A stretch of 64,000 nucleotides of DNA. It comes from Leptasterias polaris. Taxonomy: Eukaryota > Echinodermata > Asteroidea > Forcipulatida > Asteriidae. Shown piece after piece: positions 47,580 through 59,598 of this stretch; position 1 is the stretch's first letter, and the number at the start of each line of letters is the position of its first letter. The notes beneath the pieces were generated by a model. That model saw only the letters and a program-made list of their open reading frames with translations, was not told the DNA's origin and ran no database searches. The translations under genes and the position numbers were made by a program. Where the stretch lies: the NCBI GenBank assembly GCA_037783415.1, contig JAZGTN010000037.1:3968001-4032000 (forward strand). Direction: 5' to 3'.

Positions 47580-50500
47580 ATTAGATTTTTGGAAAATCGT
47601 ACTTTATAGAGAAAAATCGTACTGTCGTATTTTCATTGAAAAATCGTACTAAATACGACAAAATCGTACTGGTTGGCAGGTCTGCACAGCTAGTGCAGAA
47701 ATTCGGCGCTTGGTCGGTAAGCGAAGAATGGTGATGGCAAGCGCAGAATTCCGTGGTAAGCAGAGCCATGAAATTGGGCCCAGATTGCTTGACTATTTTT
47801 ACCTGTCATTTGATAGTCAAAAGTAAGCTCCTCTCCAGCTTTGATGTCTCTACTTGCAAATAAGGCTATCCTAGGTAGCCTTGGGTCCAGTGTGTTTACC
47901 CATACGCCGTAGACAACTAAGTTTGGATCACACTGCAGGAGGAACGAGGGTAGAACAAAATTAATATAATTCTGGTTTATTAGCGTGTCGTGGCCGAGTG
48001 GTTAAGAGCATCGGATTCAAGGTCTGGTGGTTTAGTCATCGGGGTGTGGGTTCGAGTCCCGGTCATGACGCTTGTGTCCTTGAGCAAGACACTTTGCTAT
48101 AATTGCTTCTCTTTACCCAGGGGTATAAATGGGTACCTGCAAGGGTAGAGGTTGAAATTGTGTTTGAAAAAGCCTTCGGAGCGCCACCCACGGCAGCCCA
48201 GGGTTGTATACTCCCCAGGGAGCTGAGAAAGATTAAAGGAATGTTATTGGCCCAATGACCAGGGCACTAATGTAAAGCGCATTGAGACGTTATTGTGAAA
48301 TGCGCTATATAAGAACTAGTTATTATTGTTATTAACACAGATGAGCAAATACAAACACTTTAAAGGGACATGTTGTAGAACCAAATTGTTGACTCCATAA
48401 AATTATGGACTATGTTAGTTCATAAAGTATAAGGAAAACCACACAATTGCAAGGGATATTTGTGTGAACTGTTATATTCTACTTTTAAAAAATCTTCCCA
48501 ACCATATTAATTTTGTATAAAATTATTTTATGGCCCCCGCAAAAGCCTTAACAAACTTTTTAAATACAGACACATAATGCAAACTGTTAGATATAAACAA
48601 TACTAAAAGAATTACACCAAGGGTACAATAATAATACTTATAAACAGCATCAATAAAACACGTAAAATACAGGCACAATATCTGACCCTCAGAGACCCTC
48701 AATGTAAACATTATTGAGTACAAGGGTACAATACAGGGATAGGAATTTAGAGCCTTTTCAGGCTATTTCAAAATGATTTTGCTGAGGGGGAAAGAAACAT
48801 GTCTGAAAATAGTTAAAGAATTGCTGGAAGGAGCAGAAGGGCAGTTTGAGTTACAGAGATAGGAAGGAAAATATTGAATGAGGCATTGACAATTTAAAAA
48901 AATATATTAATTAGTGAGAAAGAGTAGGTCTAGGACTTCGGCCCATAAAACTGTTAAGCACAAACATTTGCTAAGAACAGAAAATGTTTGCTAAGAACAG
49001 AAAATGTTTGCTGAGAACAGAAAATGTTTGCTAAGAACAGAAAATGTTTGCTAAGAACAGAAAATGTTTGCTAAGAACAGAAAATGTTTGCTGAGAACAG
49101 AAAATGTTTGCTAAGAACAGAAAATGTTTGCTAAGAACAAAAAATGTTTGCTAAGAACAAAATTTTTTTGCTAAGAACAGAAAATGTTTGCTAAGAACAG
49201 AAAATGTTTGCTAAGAACAGAAAATGTTTGCTAAAAACAGAAAATGTTTGCTAAAAACAGAAAATGTTTGCTAAAAACAGAAAATGTTTGCTAAAAACAG
49301 AAAATGTTTGCTGAGAACAGAAAATGTTTGCTGAGAACAGAAAATATTTGCTGAGAACAGAAAATGTTTGCTGAGAACAGAAAATGTTTGCTAAGAACAG
49401 AAAATGTTTGCTGAGAACAGAAAATGTTTGCTAAGAACAGAAAATGTTTGCTAAGAACAGAAAATGTTTGCTGAGAACAGAAAATGTTTGCTGAGAACAG
49501 AAAATGTTTGCTGAGAACAGAAAATGTTTGCTGAGAACAGAAAATGTTTGCAAAGAACAGAAAATGTTTGCAAAGAACAGAAAATGTTTGCTAAGAACAG
49601 AAAATGTTTGCTAAAAACAGAAAATGTTTGCTGAGAACAGAAAATGTTTGCTAAGAACAGAAAATGTTTGCTAAGAACAGAAAATGTTTGCCGAGAACAG
49701 AAAATGTTTGCTGAGAACAGAAAATGTTTGCAAAGAACAGAAAATGTTTGCAAAGAACAGAAAATGATTGCTAAGAACAGAAAATGATTGCTAAGAACAG
49801 AAAATGTTTGCTTAGCAGAAACTGGTTACCAGCCACAATGCCATGTCAATAGCATTGTTGTAACTGGTGTCCACATTCAAAGATAAACACCAAGTAAAAA
49901 ATACTGTGAGGTCCTCGTTTCAAAATAACAAGCTTGGGTCAAACTTCCACAATTTGGGTCCAGAATGCCCCCCCAGTTTCGAAATATTCTGGGAAGAACC
50001 ATGTCTGCTTCGTTGATCCGATACAGACAAGGAGAAAAGATGCTAGAAACAATGGTCAGAATTATTCTTAACTGGAGATTACAGTTTAATCCCCAACACC
50101 AGATTGTTCTTTTGTCTGACAAACCAAGATTATTAGAGATCAATAGGCTGCCACAATTATTCTCAGCACAGAGGCAAGGGCGATTCTAGCATGTCATGGC
50201 TGCTCACCGACTATCAGCCGTGGCTTAAATGATGAATGGGTCACATTGAACAACTAGGGATTTTGCTCACATTTTTTCAAAAGAAACATAAATCCCAATG
50301 AAAATTTAGAGTATGTTTTTTCTTTACTATTAGTATTAGTAAGGGTTTCATTTTCATATTCAAACCCCCCTCCCCCCCAAAAAAAATATATATATTTTTT
50401 TAAATGGGAGTACATGGTTGTTCCGTAAAATTAAAACTGTGGGTGGCACCAGACAAATTTGTGAAATTACACCCTGGGTTGTTGAAGATAATTTTTCTCC

Positions 50501-53500
50501 CTGTTAACAGACTTTTTTTTTTTTTTTAAGTGAACAATTTCAATTTGCATTGGAACTTTATGAATTAAAATAAAACTAAAGGTGCATCAGTCACTATAAA
50601 TAATTAGCCTTTTTGAGGAATGGTGACCAAATTCAACATTTCGCAAACTTTCAATTACAAAAAATACATCCCATGATTGGCTGCTTTGTTTCCTACAAAT
50701 TTAAAACTATTTATGAATATTTGTGTAACATTGTTACAAACTGTGGCTATCTGTTTTTGCTTTGTATTAATGGCTTCCCGTAGTTTTCCAAAAGTGGTTA
50801 GCAAAAAGTCAGGCTATAGAAAGGTCTATAGATACAGATTTACCCAATTTGACCAAACAGCGCAATAATAATGTGTCCACCGAATCTCAAAATGGCTTAT
50901 TGCTGTGGTTAATTCCACTTGTTCTTAAAATGTGACAGGATTGGGTTAGAAGGTGGAATACTCATTAAAAAAGTTGTTTCCGCCAACCCTCAAGAGCGAT
51001 ACCTTGGAGAGGAACATTACATTGACTTCATTCAGAATGTCCAGATTTAAACAAACTCAATGGACCTTTCCCATGAAATATACTACAATTGCACATTGCA
51101 AGTGGGCACTTATGCTACTGGTGGCCAAAATTAGTAAGCATCGTGCCTTTTTGTATGGGGGCAGATGGTGGCGTGACGCAAAGGCGTTTGTGCATCTGCC
51201 TAGTGCACAAGTCTATGGCGTTAGCTAACTAATAGTGTATGTACGCATGCGCGACTGTAATTAGCATATTTAATTAGCACACTTACAGAGTGGTTAACAA
51301 AGTGTGAGACGTTTCCATAGCGGCCTGCATCCACAGTGAATGGACAGTCTCCATCATTATAATCCAAGTCAAAAAGGTAGGTCCTTCCGTTAGCGTCGTA
51401 GACTTGACCTCTCCTCTCTGCCTCTTCATTAGTTATTACCTAAGGTTGGATAAGAAACAAAAATGAAGAAAACCCATGGGAAACATACGACTGTGGGCCC
51501 CAATACCTCACGGAGGAAAATGCCTCACTGCCCTGGTCATTGCCCTGATGCCCCCTTGAAATGTTACAGTAGTACCGGGTGCTAGTTTTCTTCATAGAGG
51601 TGCCCTTAAGAGAAAATTCCTTGCACTTTCAAGAACAAAGTAGCCGGCCTGTGACAGTACTAGGCAAGGGACTGTCCAAACTAGTTAACCAGTACTAGGC
51701 AAGGGACTGTCCAAACTAGTTAACCAGTACTAGGCAAGGGACTGTCCAAACTAGTTAACCAGTACTAGGCAAGGGACTGTCCAAACTAGTTAACCAGTAC
51801 TAGGCAAGGGACTGTCCAAACTAGTTAACCAGTACTAGGCAAGGGACTGTCCAAACTAGTTAACCAGTACTAGGCAAGGGACTGTCCAAACTAGTTAACC
51901 AGTACTAGGCAAGGGACTGTCCAAACTAGTTAACCAGTACTAGGCAAGGGACTGTCCAAACTAGTTAACCAGTACTAGGCAAGGGACTGTCCAAACTAGT
52001 TAACCAGTACTAGGCAAGGGACTGTCCAAACTAGTTAACCAGTACTAGGCAAGGGACTGTCCAAACTAGTTAACCAGTTGCACATTTTTTAGGAGCTTAT
52101 GGTCCGTTGTTGGCCAGGCCAAGTGTCATTGAGCTATCTACAGACTTAAGAATTAGAACACGGAATCGATCCAATTGCACGGAATTTCACGAAAAAATTC
52201 ATCAGAATTCAACAGAAATTGAAATGATAGATTTAAATAATGTCTAAAATAAAATCTAGAACCAACAAAAACAACATTTAAACAACTCGAAATCCTTTAA
52301 ATTCTTGCGATGAAGTCCATCACCACCGATCTTTCCCCAGAGCGGGTCGGCATCATCTCCGCACCCGGCCGGGTGGGCTACAAACACGTATTTCAGTCTG
52401 TGCGTTGTTTGCCAGCATTCCACTTTGTACATGCTTAGCTATGCAAAGCACAGGGTTCCAGACGACAGTGCCATGAACCGTGCTGGTATCCGGCCATATT
52501 AACAGGGATGAGATTATGACAACATTAAAAAGTCGGAGAATTGAACATCACTCGCCGACCGTAATTTTGTTTTGCACTAGCCCGCACGTACGGTACGAAT
52601 GCACACAATTTTTGAAACGTCAAAAAAAAAAAAAAAAAAAAACGAAAATCCGAAATTTGCTTGTTTTCAAATCTTAATGCCTATTCTGCCTAAATATTGG
52701 TAATTTCTTTGACACAAATGTCTATAGATTCGTGATTTGAGGATTGGTTCTGTATAGTTTCTTTTTCACTGACATCTTCGTGATTCAACAATAGGTGCTC
52801 GACGACGCACATTGGGAAAACCCAATAAACTTTGCCCCGCATCGATCGCACGCAAGGCTCTCCATCAGCAAAAGTTGTCGATGTTTAAATTAGCCTTAAT
52901 CCAAGGCTGTGTACAGTCCAGAATCCATAAGCCTGCGCAAAACAGTGCAGCTATGTTTTACTTGGCTCGTGAACGTGTATTGAGTTGGAGTCAAGCTACT
53001 GCAGCCGGCCGTGCACGTGGCCGTGCCGCAGAGAGAGACAGCGTGCACGTACGCAAGGCAGTATTTTTTACGAAATTTGAGAATAACGTCCACAAAGCAA
53101 CGGTAATCAAAAACCGCTTATTTCTTTTCAAAATCTTCAAAACTTCATATTAAAATGTTGGAAAGTGAAAGTTTCAAAAGTTAATTTTCCAAAGCCGGAT
53201 ATTTTTTTATTGTCGGAACTGAAAAGAAAAGACAGTTTTTCAAATTCTGAAAGTCGGAATTCCGCCAAAAGGCGGAAGAATCTCATCCCTGATATAAGCA
53301 CAAATTAATAGAATCTGGGTGTTGTACCCGCGCACACTCCGTCGGTTCCAGCAGTGTGTCAAAATGGCGACCAAACGAAAGGCTTTGGCTGTTGAGAAAA
53401 CTTCACAACGAAACCTTATCACCAGACCTTCGAGTGAGACAATATCCTCACAAATTTTATGCATCAGATGGACTTCTGTTTTGTAAATTTTGAGCGTCAA

Positions 53501-56500
53501 GTGGGTAGTTATGTCATATTTATTGGGGTTTTTTTCACCTGGAATTTACACCGTTGTTATCAAGGAAACGGTTAAAAGATAACACCGGTAAAAAACAGAA
53601 TTAAGGGTTTTAGAAAACGGTGATGTCTGTATCTAGCTTCTCTTCAGGAATTTTCAAAACTGTGGCGCATTCTGGACCCAAATTTTGGAAGTTTTGCCTA
53701 AGCATGCTAAATCTAAACGAGGTCCTCTGGAAACTTTTTACTTTGTTTTCATCTTCGGTTTGAAAAGCTCTACTGTGCAATCTAAATGGTTCTAGCTTTA
53801 TGATTTTTGATTTTGGGTTGAACAAGGACAAATTGACTAGAGCGGGATTTGAACCAACGACCTCCGGATTGACGTGCCGGCGCTCTACCAACTGAGCTAT
53901 CTAGCCCTATGATGGCGGTCTCCCTATTTTGTCAATATCCTTGTTCGGTGGGTGCCAGTCAGAAGCCATTCAACCGTAAACTGCCGTGTAGCCAAGGATC
54001 ACACCCAAGTATACGATACAACCTGGGAAGCGGCAGCCAAGGGATCACCATAAGGGGATGCGACTTTATGACTTTATGATTTTTGTAAACTTAATCTGAA
54101 GTAAAAGATAGAAGCATTTTTTATTTTTATTATTTTTTTTTTTTTTGCCTGTTGGCAATAATTTCCACAAATTGTTCCGCAATGTGTGCATGGAGATCCT
54201 GGCTATCCTTGTCAGTTTTCTTATCAAAGCTCTGTGAATGTATAGAAAACAAATTTTCTCAGGTAAAAATCCACTTTTTCCATAGACTCACCTCCCCAAC
54301 ATACTCCATGACAAATGTATTTTTCCTGATCTCGGCAAGTGTACTGACACCCCAGCCGCACCCATTAGACGTCCTGAAGATAGCAACATCCTTCTGCCTG
54401 CCGTACTGCACCACACGATTGGGACACTTCGGGCCACACTTACACCTGATGTTACACTCGTACACGGGCTTACCAGGTGGTACCTTAATCTTTCCGTTCT
54501 TATGAAATGCAAAGGGGGCGGCGCTTTTCTGCGGGCAACAACCAGTCGAGGTGCTGCAGTCCTCGCATTCACAGCCCACAAGTGGATCAGACGGGATGAT
54601 AAGCCCCGGCCCCGGTTTGTAATCGTTTATATATGTGAAGTCCTTGGGTGGACCGACCAAATCCACATTGTTCTTAACGAGAATGCGCGCTTTCTCCGTA
54701 CACACTGCGTTCAAATCTTTTTCCCACTTCTTGAGGGCTTTCTGGACGGCCGTCCGTTGACTGGAAAGGTCAACCGGGGTTATGACTCCGTCCTCGTTGC
54801 TGCACTTTGGCTTCTTGCTCTTGATGGAGTGAAGAGATTCACCGGAGTGTTGGCGCTTTCGCTTGTACTCTTGCCGATTGAGTTTGTCTCGTTTTTCTTT
54901 CTTGTGAAATTTCTTGATCAGTTTAGAGCAGCCAGTCAGGTTCTTCACGGGCTCCCATGTGTTCTCACTAGTCGAGTAACCCTTCCACTTCACATAGTAC
55001 CAGGAAGTATCCTGGATAAGTAAACAAATACAAGCAGCAAGAGTAGGGTTATTCCTTGCAATAAGAAAAATGGACTCTCAAGGAAGTCAATCAACATTGA
55101 AAAGTCATAAATAAGAACATCTTAAGTTGTAGTCTAGGCCTGATTTTTGCTATGGAGGCAATTGCCTCCATCCGTTGCCCTAGGTCATTGCCTGGGTGCC
55201 ACTTAAAATGTTCCAACTCACAATAGTAGTTAACAATTTCCTCGAATAGAGATGACCTTTACCATGGAGAAAAACGCCTTGGCGCCCTCGCCCTTCCAAA
55301 CACGAACCATCAGACCTGGTAGTCCATAAAATGGTTTGTAAAGTGGCAGCTCAAGAAACGTACACTACAGGGTTGTTTGCTCCACCCCTTGCATTCCGCA
55401 AGTCACACCAACAGACCTTACAAAAAGCAATGCTATCACCCTTTGATCTCGTTACACATAGATATTGTTGCCTGTGACTTTCAAATCAGAAAGACTGATT
55501 TAATCCCACACTTCATTAAAAAAATTATTTTATTTTATGGGATATTGCCCGACACCACAAGGCTGACAGCCTCTTCAAGTCAATGGCTAAACTACTGATT
55601 TGGGCCATCGACCCAAATCAACTTTTACCAGGGGCACGTTGCCACCTACTCCTGGGGCTGAAACAGAGTTACCACCCCCGTCACAGTCCATAAGGATAAA
55701 GGCATGGGTATCTTCCACTAAGAGCCTGGCTTGTAGAGCAGAATGAACTACCTTCCCAACTTTTTATGAAGCAGTTATGTAAGTGCTCTTTGCTCAAGGG
55801 CACAAGTGTCATGACCGGGATTTGAAACCACACTCTGCTGCTGAAAACACCAGAGCTTGGGTCCAGTGAAGTAAACTGATGGCCACGACACGCCACAAAC
55901 TATTACCAAAAGTATTTAAACATAAGAAATTATCCAACAACATCTGAAATGACTTACTTGCTCGTCCCTGACAAAATCTTCAATACTTTCAACTTCATAC
56001 ACATTAGGGGCATCAGGGCTGCTAGCTAAATAATGTAAATGAAAACCAAAAATAGCATTAAGTAAGACAACAAGGTACTCAGTGTTGTGACTACACTGGT
56101 CGGGGCTGGTCGGCACTAACCAGTTCTAAAAAATCCCGACCGGCTCTCAAGCAATGTTACGACATTGCCGACCGGTACTTTTTGCTACTAAAGTAAATAA
56201 GCTTAAAAACTAAGGAATTCTTCTTACGTAACTGAAAACTATCAAAATCAAAAGTGTTGTTAAATCTTGTCCTCGACGATCGCGATTGATCAATTCTTGT
56301 GTCATTTTTATTTCAAGTTGACTGTTTCATGCAGCGATGTTTCCCCTTTCCATGTTAGCAGAAAAAAATATATTCTCACAGCGTCTGATTGCTGCCGCAT
56401 CCTTTGAGTAAAGCATTAGAAAAACCCAGGAACCAGACGATAGTAGAACGTATAGCTCTACGTTACGCATCAGTACACGTAGCCACGACTTCCTCCTTTT

Positions 56501-59500
56501 GATGCATGTGTTTTATTTTTTATCTAACTCACCAAGTTGTGAGCACACATGTCGTTCGTTCACGCGGCGGTGTTATTTTTCTTGTCGCTATTGTACAATG
56601 TACGACAGAAACGACGCTCATTAGAACCCTCGCTTCACGCCGCTCCGCCATACCAGTTGTTCACAAATCGTTCTCCACTGTTTCTTCATTATTTTTGTCA
56701 CATTTATGTGTTCACGAGGGAGATATAGACAAGAAAATTATTTTCTTATGGAAGTATGAAGAAAGAAAGCGCACATCTCCGAGCAGTGCACAATCCAATA
56801 ATTTTTTTTTATAGTCTGGACCGTACGTGCGTAACTGCGCAAACCACATTGACTTCTACTGGGTACTTGACTCACTGCACATTAGACTTGTTAAAAGTCC
56901 ATCAATTTTCAAAGGTTTCTGCGTTCAGCGCTCGCACACCAAATGTATCGCGATCTTCTGTCCCCATTTTTCTCACTGGATTTACACGATTCACACGGGT
57001 CGACTTTTTGGTAAAAAAAAAAAGAATTTCCGGCAAAAATCGGAGGAATCACATCCCTGGATCATTCTATGTTTTCTTAATACTAACTTACCTTATTAAG
57101 TTGCAAGAATTTTAAACAACTTACATTTAATAAATAACAAATACTTTATTTGATTAAATTTGACACTCGTCTCATTTCACTTGTCAGCTCCAGATATATG
57201 AAGGATTTTAAAATTTGTGAGGTATAAGCAGGCTGGGTATAAAAACTTGATATATGGCTCAACATGTGTACTTCTAATTCAGCAAAATACATTGTATGTT
57301 GTTAGTGTCTAGAACCCATAAAATATGTATTTTTAAGGGTGTAAAATGTAAACATTTTCGGGGCCACCCCCTTTGGACCCCTGATGAACGCCTCGCGCAA
57401 GCGCTCGGTACCTCGCATAGCTCGCTCCTCTGTGAAAATTAACTGGCTATTAAAAACTTCTGGTCACAACACTGAAGGTACTATCACCAACAGGGTTCGC
57501 TTTAAACTTGTTCAGTAACTAGCTAGAGGCAACAGTGAGTTTAGCTTGCCATTTCACTAGAATGCCAGCTTTTTCGGCTTTAGCGTTTTGCAGCCAAAGG
57601 CTGTCATAAAAATGGCGATGGACATTGAGTGAACTTGGCATTCATGTCACTGTCAGGGACAATTTTTTGTAGTGTTTTGCCAATTTCCAACAAAAGTTGT
57701 CAGGCCTCGAAGTACACGGCGGCCACGACAGCCAGTGCCGTCGATGCCCTTGAAACTTGCCGTGGTGCCCCTCAAAAATTTACCTTCTTCATGGCCATAA
57801 TTGCTGTGCCCTTAGTCCCTGTTGGTCGTCGTGCCCTTTTTAACAGAAGTTCAACTATTTACATACATTTTCAGTGTTGTCCAGAAGTGCCTGCTGCCGG
57901 CGATATCACCGTAAACTTTTTTTACCCAGTTGTCAATGATTAAGAAAAAACAAACTTTTCAACCAAAACGAAGCCGGCAGTAAAATCTGGCAATCCTTTT
58001 CTTTAGCCCCAGACACTATCCAGACCTGTCCTGGAAGAATGATTGAGACTCCTATTGAGATCCAATTACATCTTATCTTAATCCTCTGCAGATTGTTACA
58101 CATTCAACATTGTTTTAGTTTGATTTTGGGTTGAACAAAGACAAATTGACTGGAGCGGGATTTGAACCAACGACCTCTGGATTAACGTGCTGGGGCTCTA
58201 CCAACTGAGCAATCTAGCCCTATGTTGGCGGTCTCCCTAGTTTGTAACACTCTTGTTCACTCAAAAGACAAGCTGCCTGCGCGGTGTCTTAGTGGTTTTA
58301 TGACCTAGTTTTGTGACCCTTAGGAGTGGTTATTGTGTTGTATTAAATCTAGAAAGCGTGTTGACATGTGCTGGCTTGTTTCTATATGCTTAATAGCTAC
58401 TTTTACGGATTGTTTATGAATAAGATATGATTTATGAATATCTTATTAATGCAAACTGTTTTATCAGGTTTACTACGCAGAGGGGAACCTCTGGCCAATT
58501 TTCAAATTGTTTATTATTTTTGTTAATTAAAAATAAAAAATAAAATATTCAATAAAGATAGTATCATTTTAATTTTTTTTTTTTTTTTTGCCTTGGTGCC
58601 CTTTCTACTGGCCTTGGTGCCCTGAAAATTTTGGCTTTTGAATTTTATAAATCGAGGCCTGAGTTGTCAGTTTTCTTCTGAAAAAAAAGTTTCACATCAT
58701 GATGTATTGTATGGTTTTATGACTCCACAAAATTACAGATGGGGTGAAACTATAGAATGCAATTTTTAATTATAAAAGAATACTCTTAATCTTATATTTT
58801 TAGGGGAAAAACAAAATAGCGTCAGCGCCTCAGCGGGCATTCGAACACGGAGCATGTCTGTTGATGCGGTATGCCGGTAGAGCGTAGGCTCAGGATAGGA
58901 ACAATAACAATAAATTCAGTAATTTAATACGTTGTATAATTATGTTTTGTTGGCTACGCATCAAAGAGGGCCGGGAGGGGGGGGGGGTTACTTTCACATG
59001 ATCTGCCGGAAACATTTCTGTATCCTGCCACCACCTTTTCACTCATTTTTAACAAAAGGAATATCTCATTTGTTTGAGTAAATCAGAAAGATACTATTTT
59101 ATTTCTTCACGAACGAATGAAAAAGTGGTGGCAGGATTAAAAAATAAATGAGGATACGGAAATGTTTTCAATATTTTTTATATTCAGATATTCATTTATA
59201 ATAAGGGTAATCTAACTAAATTTAAGCAACGTGCATTAATGCCACCATGGTAGGTGTAAAATTAACAAAAATTTAAAGGGTCCTCCATCCTCCATACAAG
59301 AACATGCAACACGTTCTCGCCATTGTTGTTGTCGTTATAAAAAAGTTAACAATCATTTGATCATTTTATGTGGACACGTCGTTTGTCATGGTATTCCAGC
59401 ATGCACAAAGATAATCTTGCCATTCATCTATGACGTTGCTTTTCACCTTAATACAACGCATTTGATGCAAAGAAGGAAAATACTAAAATAAGTGAATAAT

Positions 59501-59562
59501 TTGGTATTTATTAAAATACCTCACTTACCATTTTCGGAGCTGGACTTCTTATTATCTGCCAT
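45119..59562 (-). CDS. SUV39H1: Histone H3-K9 methyltransferase SUV39H (six coding exons, complete)
   Basis: Transfers methyl groups from S-adenosylmethionine to H3 Lys9 (di/trimethylation) in pericentromeric and silenced chromatin. Exons 59562-59529, 56025-55958, 55011-54292, 51439-51287, 47932-47803 and 45207-45119 join in phase to 397 residues; human SUV39H1 has 412. Order: chromodomain from [10 protein letters not shown] (21-30) through WYYVKWKGY to NTWEPV; a Lys-rich linker; pre-SET with the nine zinc cysteines ([23 protein letters not shown]) and NRVVQ; SET from MEYVGE through [15 protein letters not shown] (323-329 for the NHSCDPN part) and ELTFDYQM (FDY 363-365); post-[11 protein letters not shown] (385-392). 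All catalytic landmarks are present. There is no eIF2-gamma fusion as in insects. Invertebrates usually have one gene, so it predates the SUV39H1/H2 split. Confidence 0.97.
46857..47782. mobile_element. Fold-back element interrupted by another transposon
   Basis: Halves 46857-47017 and 47685-47782 together reproduce the 8520 and 43459 element (ends ...TCATGGCTCTGCTTAC and GAGCCATGAAATTGGGCCC). The gap is the element at 47018-47684. It lies immediately downstream of SUV39H exon 5. Confidence 0.85.
47018..47684. mobile_element. 667-bp element with CAGACCTGCCAACC ends
   Basis: Perfect 14-bp inverted ends CAGACCTGCCAACC; CACAGC is duplicated at 47012-47017 and 47685-47690. Comparing with the uninterrupted sister at 8658 confirms the insertion point. 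It includes a TTA microsatellite (47546-47578). No transposase. A 6-bp duplication with CAG ends fits the hAT6-like group. Confidence 0.88.
47803..47932 (-). CDS. SUV39H1: SUV39H coding exon 5
   Basis: Residues 326-368 plus one base: [34 protein letters not shown]; acceptor CTCCTGCAG, donor GTAAAA. Confidence 0.97.
47983..48334 (+). repeat. tRNA-headed SINE, family A, full length
   Basis: GCGTGTCGTGGCCGAGTGGT head, GGTTCGAGTCCCGGTC B box, GCGCTATATAAGAACTAGTT tail and TTATT run. The cleanest copy in the window, in SUV39H intron 4. Confidence 0.9.
48961..49810. repeat. 20-bp minisatellite, about 42 units
   Basis: Unit AAAATGTTTGCTAAGAACAG with point variants (CTGAG, CAAAG, CTAAA) repeated without length change. 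The flanks (GTTAAGCACAAACATTTGCTAAG, CTTAGCAGAAACTGGTTACCAG) are those of the dispersed element at 17385, so the array grew inside a copy of it. SUV39H intron 4. Confidence 0.97.
51287..51439 (-). CDS. SUV39H1: SUV39H coding exon 4
   Basis: Residues 275-325, [15 protein letters not shown] to [13 protein letters not shown]. The intron falls between NHS and CDPN. Confidence 0.97.
51656..52078. repeat. 35-bp satellite, 12 identical units
   Basis: Unit CAGTACTAGGCAAGGGACTG + TCCAAACTAGTTAAC, starting at about 51656 with period 35 and no differences that I can see. In SUV39H intron 3, about 220 bp from exon 4. Confidence 0.97.
52503..53291. mobile_element. CAGGGATGAGATT-ended element
   Basis: Inverted 13-bp ends CAGGGATGAGATT / AATCTCATCCCTG; the flanking duplication is not clear. 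The end sequence resembles that of 29162-33578. An A20 run lies at 52621. Confidence 0.65.
53806..54058 (-). repeat. tRNA-headed SINE, family B
   Basis: Reverse complement has GCTAGATAGCTCAGTTGGTA, anticodon-position GTC (Asp-like) and GGTTCAAATCCCGCTCTAG. The flanks GGCGGTCTCCCTA and TTTTGGGTTGAACAA recur at 58118 and 14376, so it is a SINE head. Confidence 0.8.
54292..55011 (-). CDS. SUV39H1: SUV39H coding exon 3
   Basis: Residues 35-274, phase 0 both ends: rest of the chromodomain, linker, full pre-SET and the first SET strand (VMEYVGE). Acceptor TTATCCAG, donor GTGAGT. Confidence 0.97.
55598..55894 (-). repeat. SINE family A, variant body
   Basis: Minus copy related to 36333-36606: ends GGCCACGACACGCC, with GGGATTTGAAACC as a damaged B box. 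Confidence 0.75.
55958..56025 (-). CDS. SUV39H1: SUV39H coding exon 2
   Basis: Residues 12-34; G+CT completes Ala12. Starts the chromodomain with [14 protein letters not shown]; donor GTAAGT. Confidence 0.92.
56080..57474. mobile_element. hAT-type non-autonomous element, 1.4 kb
   Basis: Inverted ends CAGTGTTGTGAC / GTCACAACACTG and a perfect 8-bp duplication AAGGTACT (56072-56079, 57475-57482), the hAT hallmark. The ORFs inside are short and unconnected. It lies in SUV39H intron 1, about 55 bp from exon 2. Confidence 0.9.
57701..58661. mobile_element. CAGGCCTCGA-ended element carrying a SINE
   Basis: Inverted 10-bp ends CAGGCCTCGA; AGTTGT duplicated at 57695-57700 and 58662-58667. A SINE family B copy lies inside at 58118-58262, and TGCCCTT-rich words occur near both ends. 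The 104-codon ORF at its left is probably non-coding. Confidence 0.75.
58118..58262 (-). repeat. tRNA-headed SINE, family B
   Basis: TTTTGGGTTGAACAAAGACA, inverted B box GCGGGATTTGAACCAACGAC, and CCAACTGAGCAATCTAGCCC; nested in the CAGGCCTCGA element. Confidence 0.8.
59529..59562 (-). CDS. SUV39H1: SUV39H coding exon 1
   Basis: 34 bp, residues 1-11 ([11 protein letters not shown]) plus one base; donor GTAAGT. ATG in CAAAATGGC context. Confidence 0.9.
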
Positions 59563-59593
59563 TTTGGATTTGGTACCGTGAACATGAACCGTG

Positions 59594-59598
59594 ATTGG
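59594..59598 (-). promoter_or_regulatory. CCAAT box upstream of SUV39H
   Basis: TTGACCAATCACGG on the minus strand, about 35 bases before the ATG. Just upstream is GAAGCGCCAACAGTTGGGCGCTTC, an inverted pair with an E2F-like GCGCCAA. Binding is inferred only. Confidence 0.35.

Noticed and set aside
49451..49753. 100-codon frame rich in repeated [14 protein letters not shown] text
   Set aside because: It is a reading of the 20-bp minisatellite (60 bases = 20 codons), not a gene.
53820..53912. Possible functional tRNA-Asp on the minus strand
   Set aside because: The non-tRNA flanks recur at 14376, 42645 and 58118, so it is a SINE head; the anticodon stem also has a mismatch.
54502..55023. 173-codon plus-strand frame
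   Set aside because: Antisense shadow of SUV39H exon 3, which has the full pre-SET signature.
57629..57943. 104-codon plus-strand frame
   Set aside because: Crosses the left boundary of a CAG-ended element and shows no family feature.
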